This document shows positions 63,401 through 64,000 of a stretch of 64,000 bases of DNA, one piece after another. Position 1 is the first letter of the stretch, and each line of letters opens with the position of its first letter. Where the stretch lies: positions 928,001-992,000 of the forward strand of contig NC_135038.1 of the NCBI RefSeq assembly GCF_051020975.1, given 5' to 3'. The position numbers and the translations under genes were made by a program. The stretch comes from Osmia lignaria lignaria. Its lineage: Eukaryota > Arthropoda > Insecta > Hymenoptera > Megachilidae. The notes below the pieces were generated by a model. That model was not told the origin of the DNA. It made no database searches and was given only the letters and a program-made list of their open reading frames with translations.

Positions 63401-64000
63401 TCTGTGGGAATGAATCAGTATATTACATTATATCGAATGTAGATATAGTACTAATGATATTGTCATTAAATGTACATTGATCTTTGGGGATCAACCAGTA
63501 TATTACAATATATCTAATGTAGATATAGTAATAATGATATTGTTATTAAATGTACATTGATCTGTGGGGATCAATCAGTATATTACATTATATCTAATGT
63601 AGATATGGTAATAATGATATTGTTATTAATTGTACATTACATATGTAATGTAGATATAGTAATAATGATATTGCTATTAAAGGTACATTGATCTCTGGGT
63701 AATAATCAGGATATTACATTATATCTAATGTAGAATTAGTAATAATGATATTGTTATTAATTGTACATTACATATGTAATGCGGATATACTACTAATGAT
63801 ATTGCTATTTAATGTACATTGATCTGTGGGAATGAATCTGTATATGACATTATACCTAATGTAGATATAGTAATAATGATATTGTTATTAAATGTACATT
63901 ACACATCTAATGTAGATATGGTACTAATGATATGGTTATTAAATGTACATTGATCTGTGGGAATGAATCAGTATATTACATTATATCTAATGTAGTTATG

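Larger units (their letters stand above)
41936..64000. repeat. 80-bp satellite array, right block
   Basis: About 22 kb of the same satellite in the same orientation as 4912-30249, reaching the window edge. Monomer types are the same, with more frequent 51-bp palindrome variants and CTCTGGGTAATAATCAGG monomers. There is no gene. The open frames of about 71 codons found at regular places are shadows of recurring monomer trios. Confidence 0.97.

Noticed and set aside
4912..64000. Possible CRISPR-like or spaced direct repeat array
   Set aside because: Units are directly tandem with no unique spacers, length is 51 or 80 bp, and the genome is eukaryotic.

Overview
The window looks like constitutive heterochromatin from an arthropod, most likely an insect. 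The evidence is a very long AT-rich tandem satellite, two Ty3/Gypsy retrovirus-like elements carrying envelope genes, insect-style core promoters, and an 89-bp intron. I cannot name the species. No ordinary housekeeping gene is visible.

Layout. (1) Positions 1-228 (minus) hold the start of an open frame that reads as a Tudor domain and runs off the left edge; a TATA/initiator promoter lies just upstream of it. (2) 356-4911 (minus) is a decayed errantivirus-type element, called element 1: 5' LTR 4172-4911, PBS matching tRNA-Leu, gag, PR-RT, then a deletion from the start of RNase H into a baculovirus F-type env remnant. (3) 4912-30249 is satellite with an 80-bp monomer and 51-bp short variants, organised into multi-kb higher-order repeats. 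(4) 30250-41931 (minus) is a complete, very young 11.7-kb element, called element 2. It has two 850-bp LTRs that differ by one base and a GTAG target duplication. It encodes a 699-aa Gag with an unusually long zinc-knuckle array, a 1508-aa Pol with an AT-hook, and a 666-aa Env that looks like a chuvirus-type glycoprotein. A compact intron-containing gene lies antisense between env and the 3' LTR. (5) 41932-64000 is the same satellite array continuing.

How the parts work together. Element 2 would be transcribed from its right-hand LTR. Genomic RNA would give Gag and Pol, which overlap. A subgenomic RNA spliced from a leader donor (about 41038) to an acceptor just upstream of env (about 34165) would give Env. 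The antisense gene (31611-32100) has its own TATA, initiator, canonical intron and AATAAA, and it converges on env. Because it is antisense, its intron would survive passage through the element's RNA.

Most noteworthy points: the antisense spliced minigene; the Tudor frame next to the env of element 1; a Gag stop codon lying exactly on the last cysteine codon of knuckle 11 with another knuckle encoded beyond it; an AT-hook in Pol of an element sitting in AT-rich satellite; and both elements having entered the same 10-bp part of the satellite monomer. All readings come from inspecting the sequence; no database search was run.
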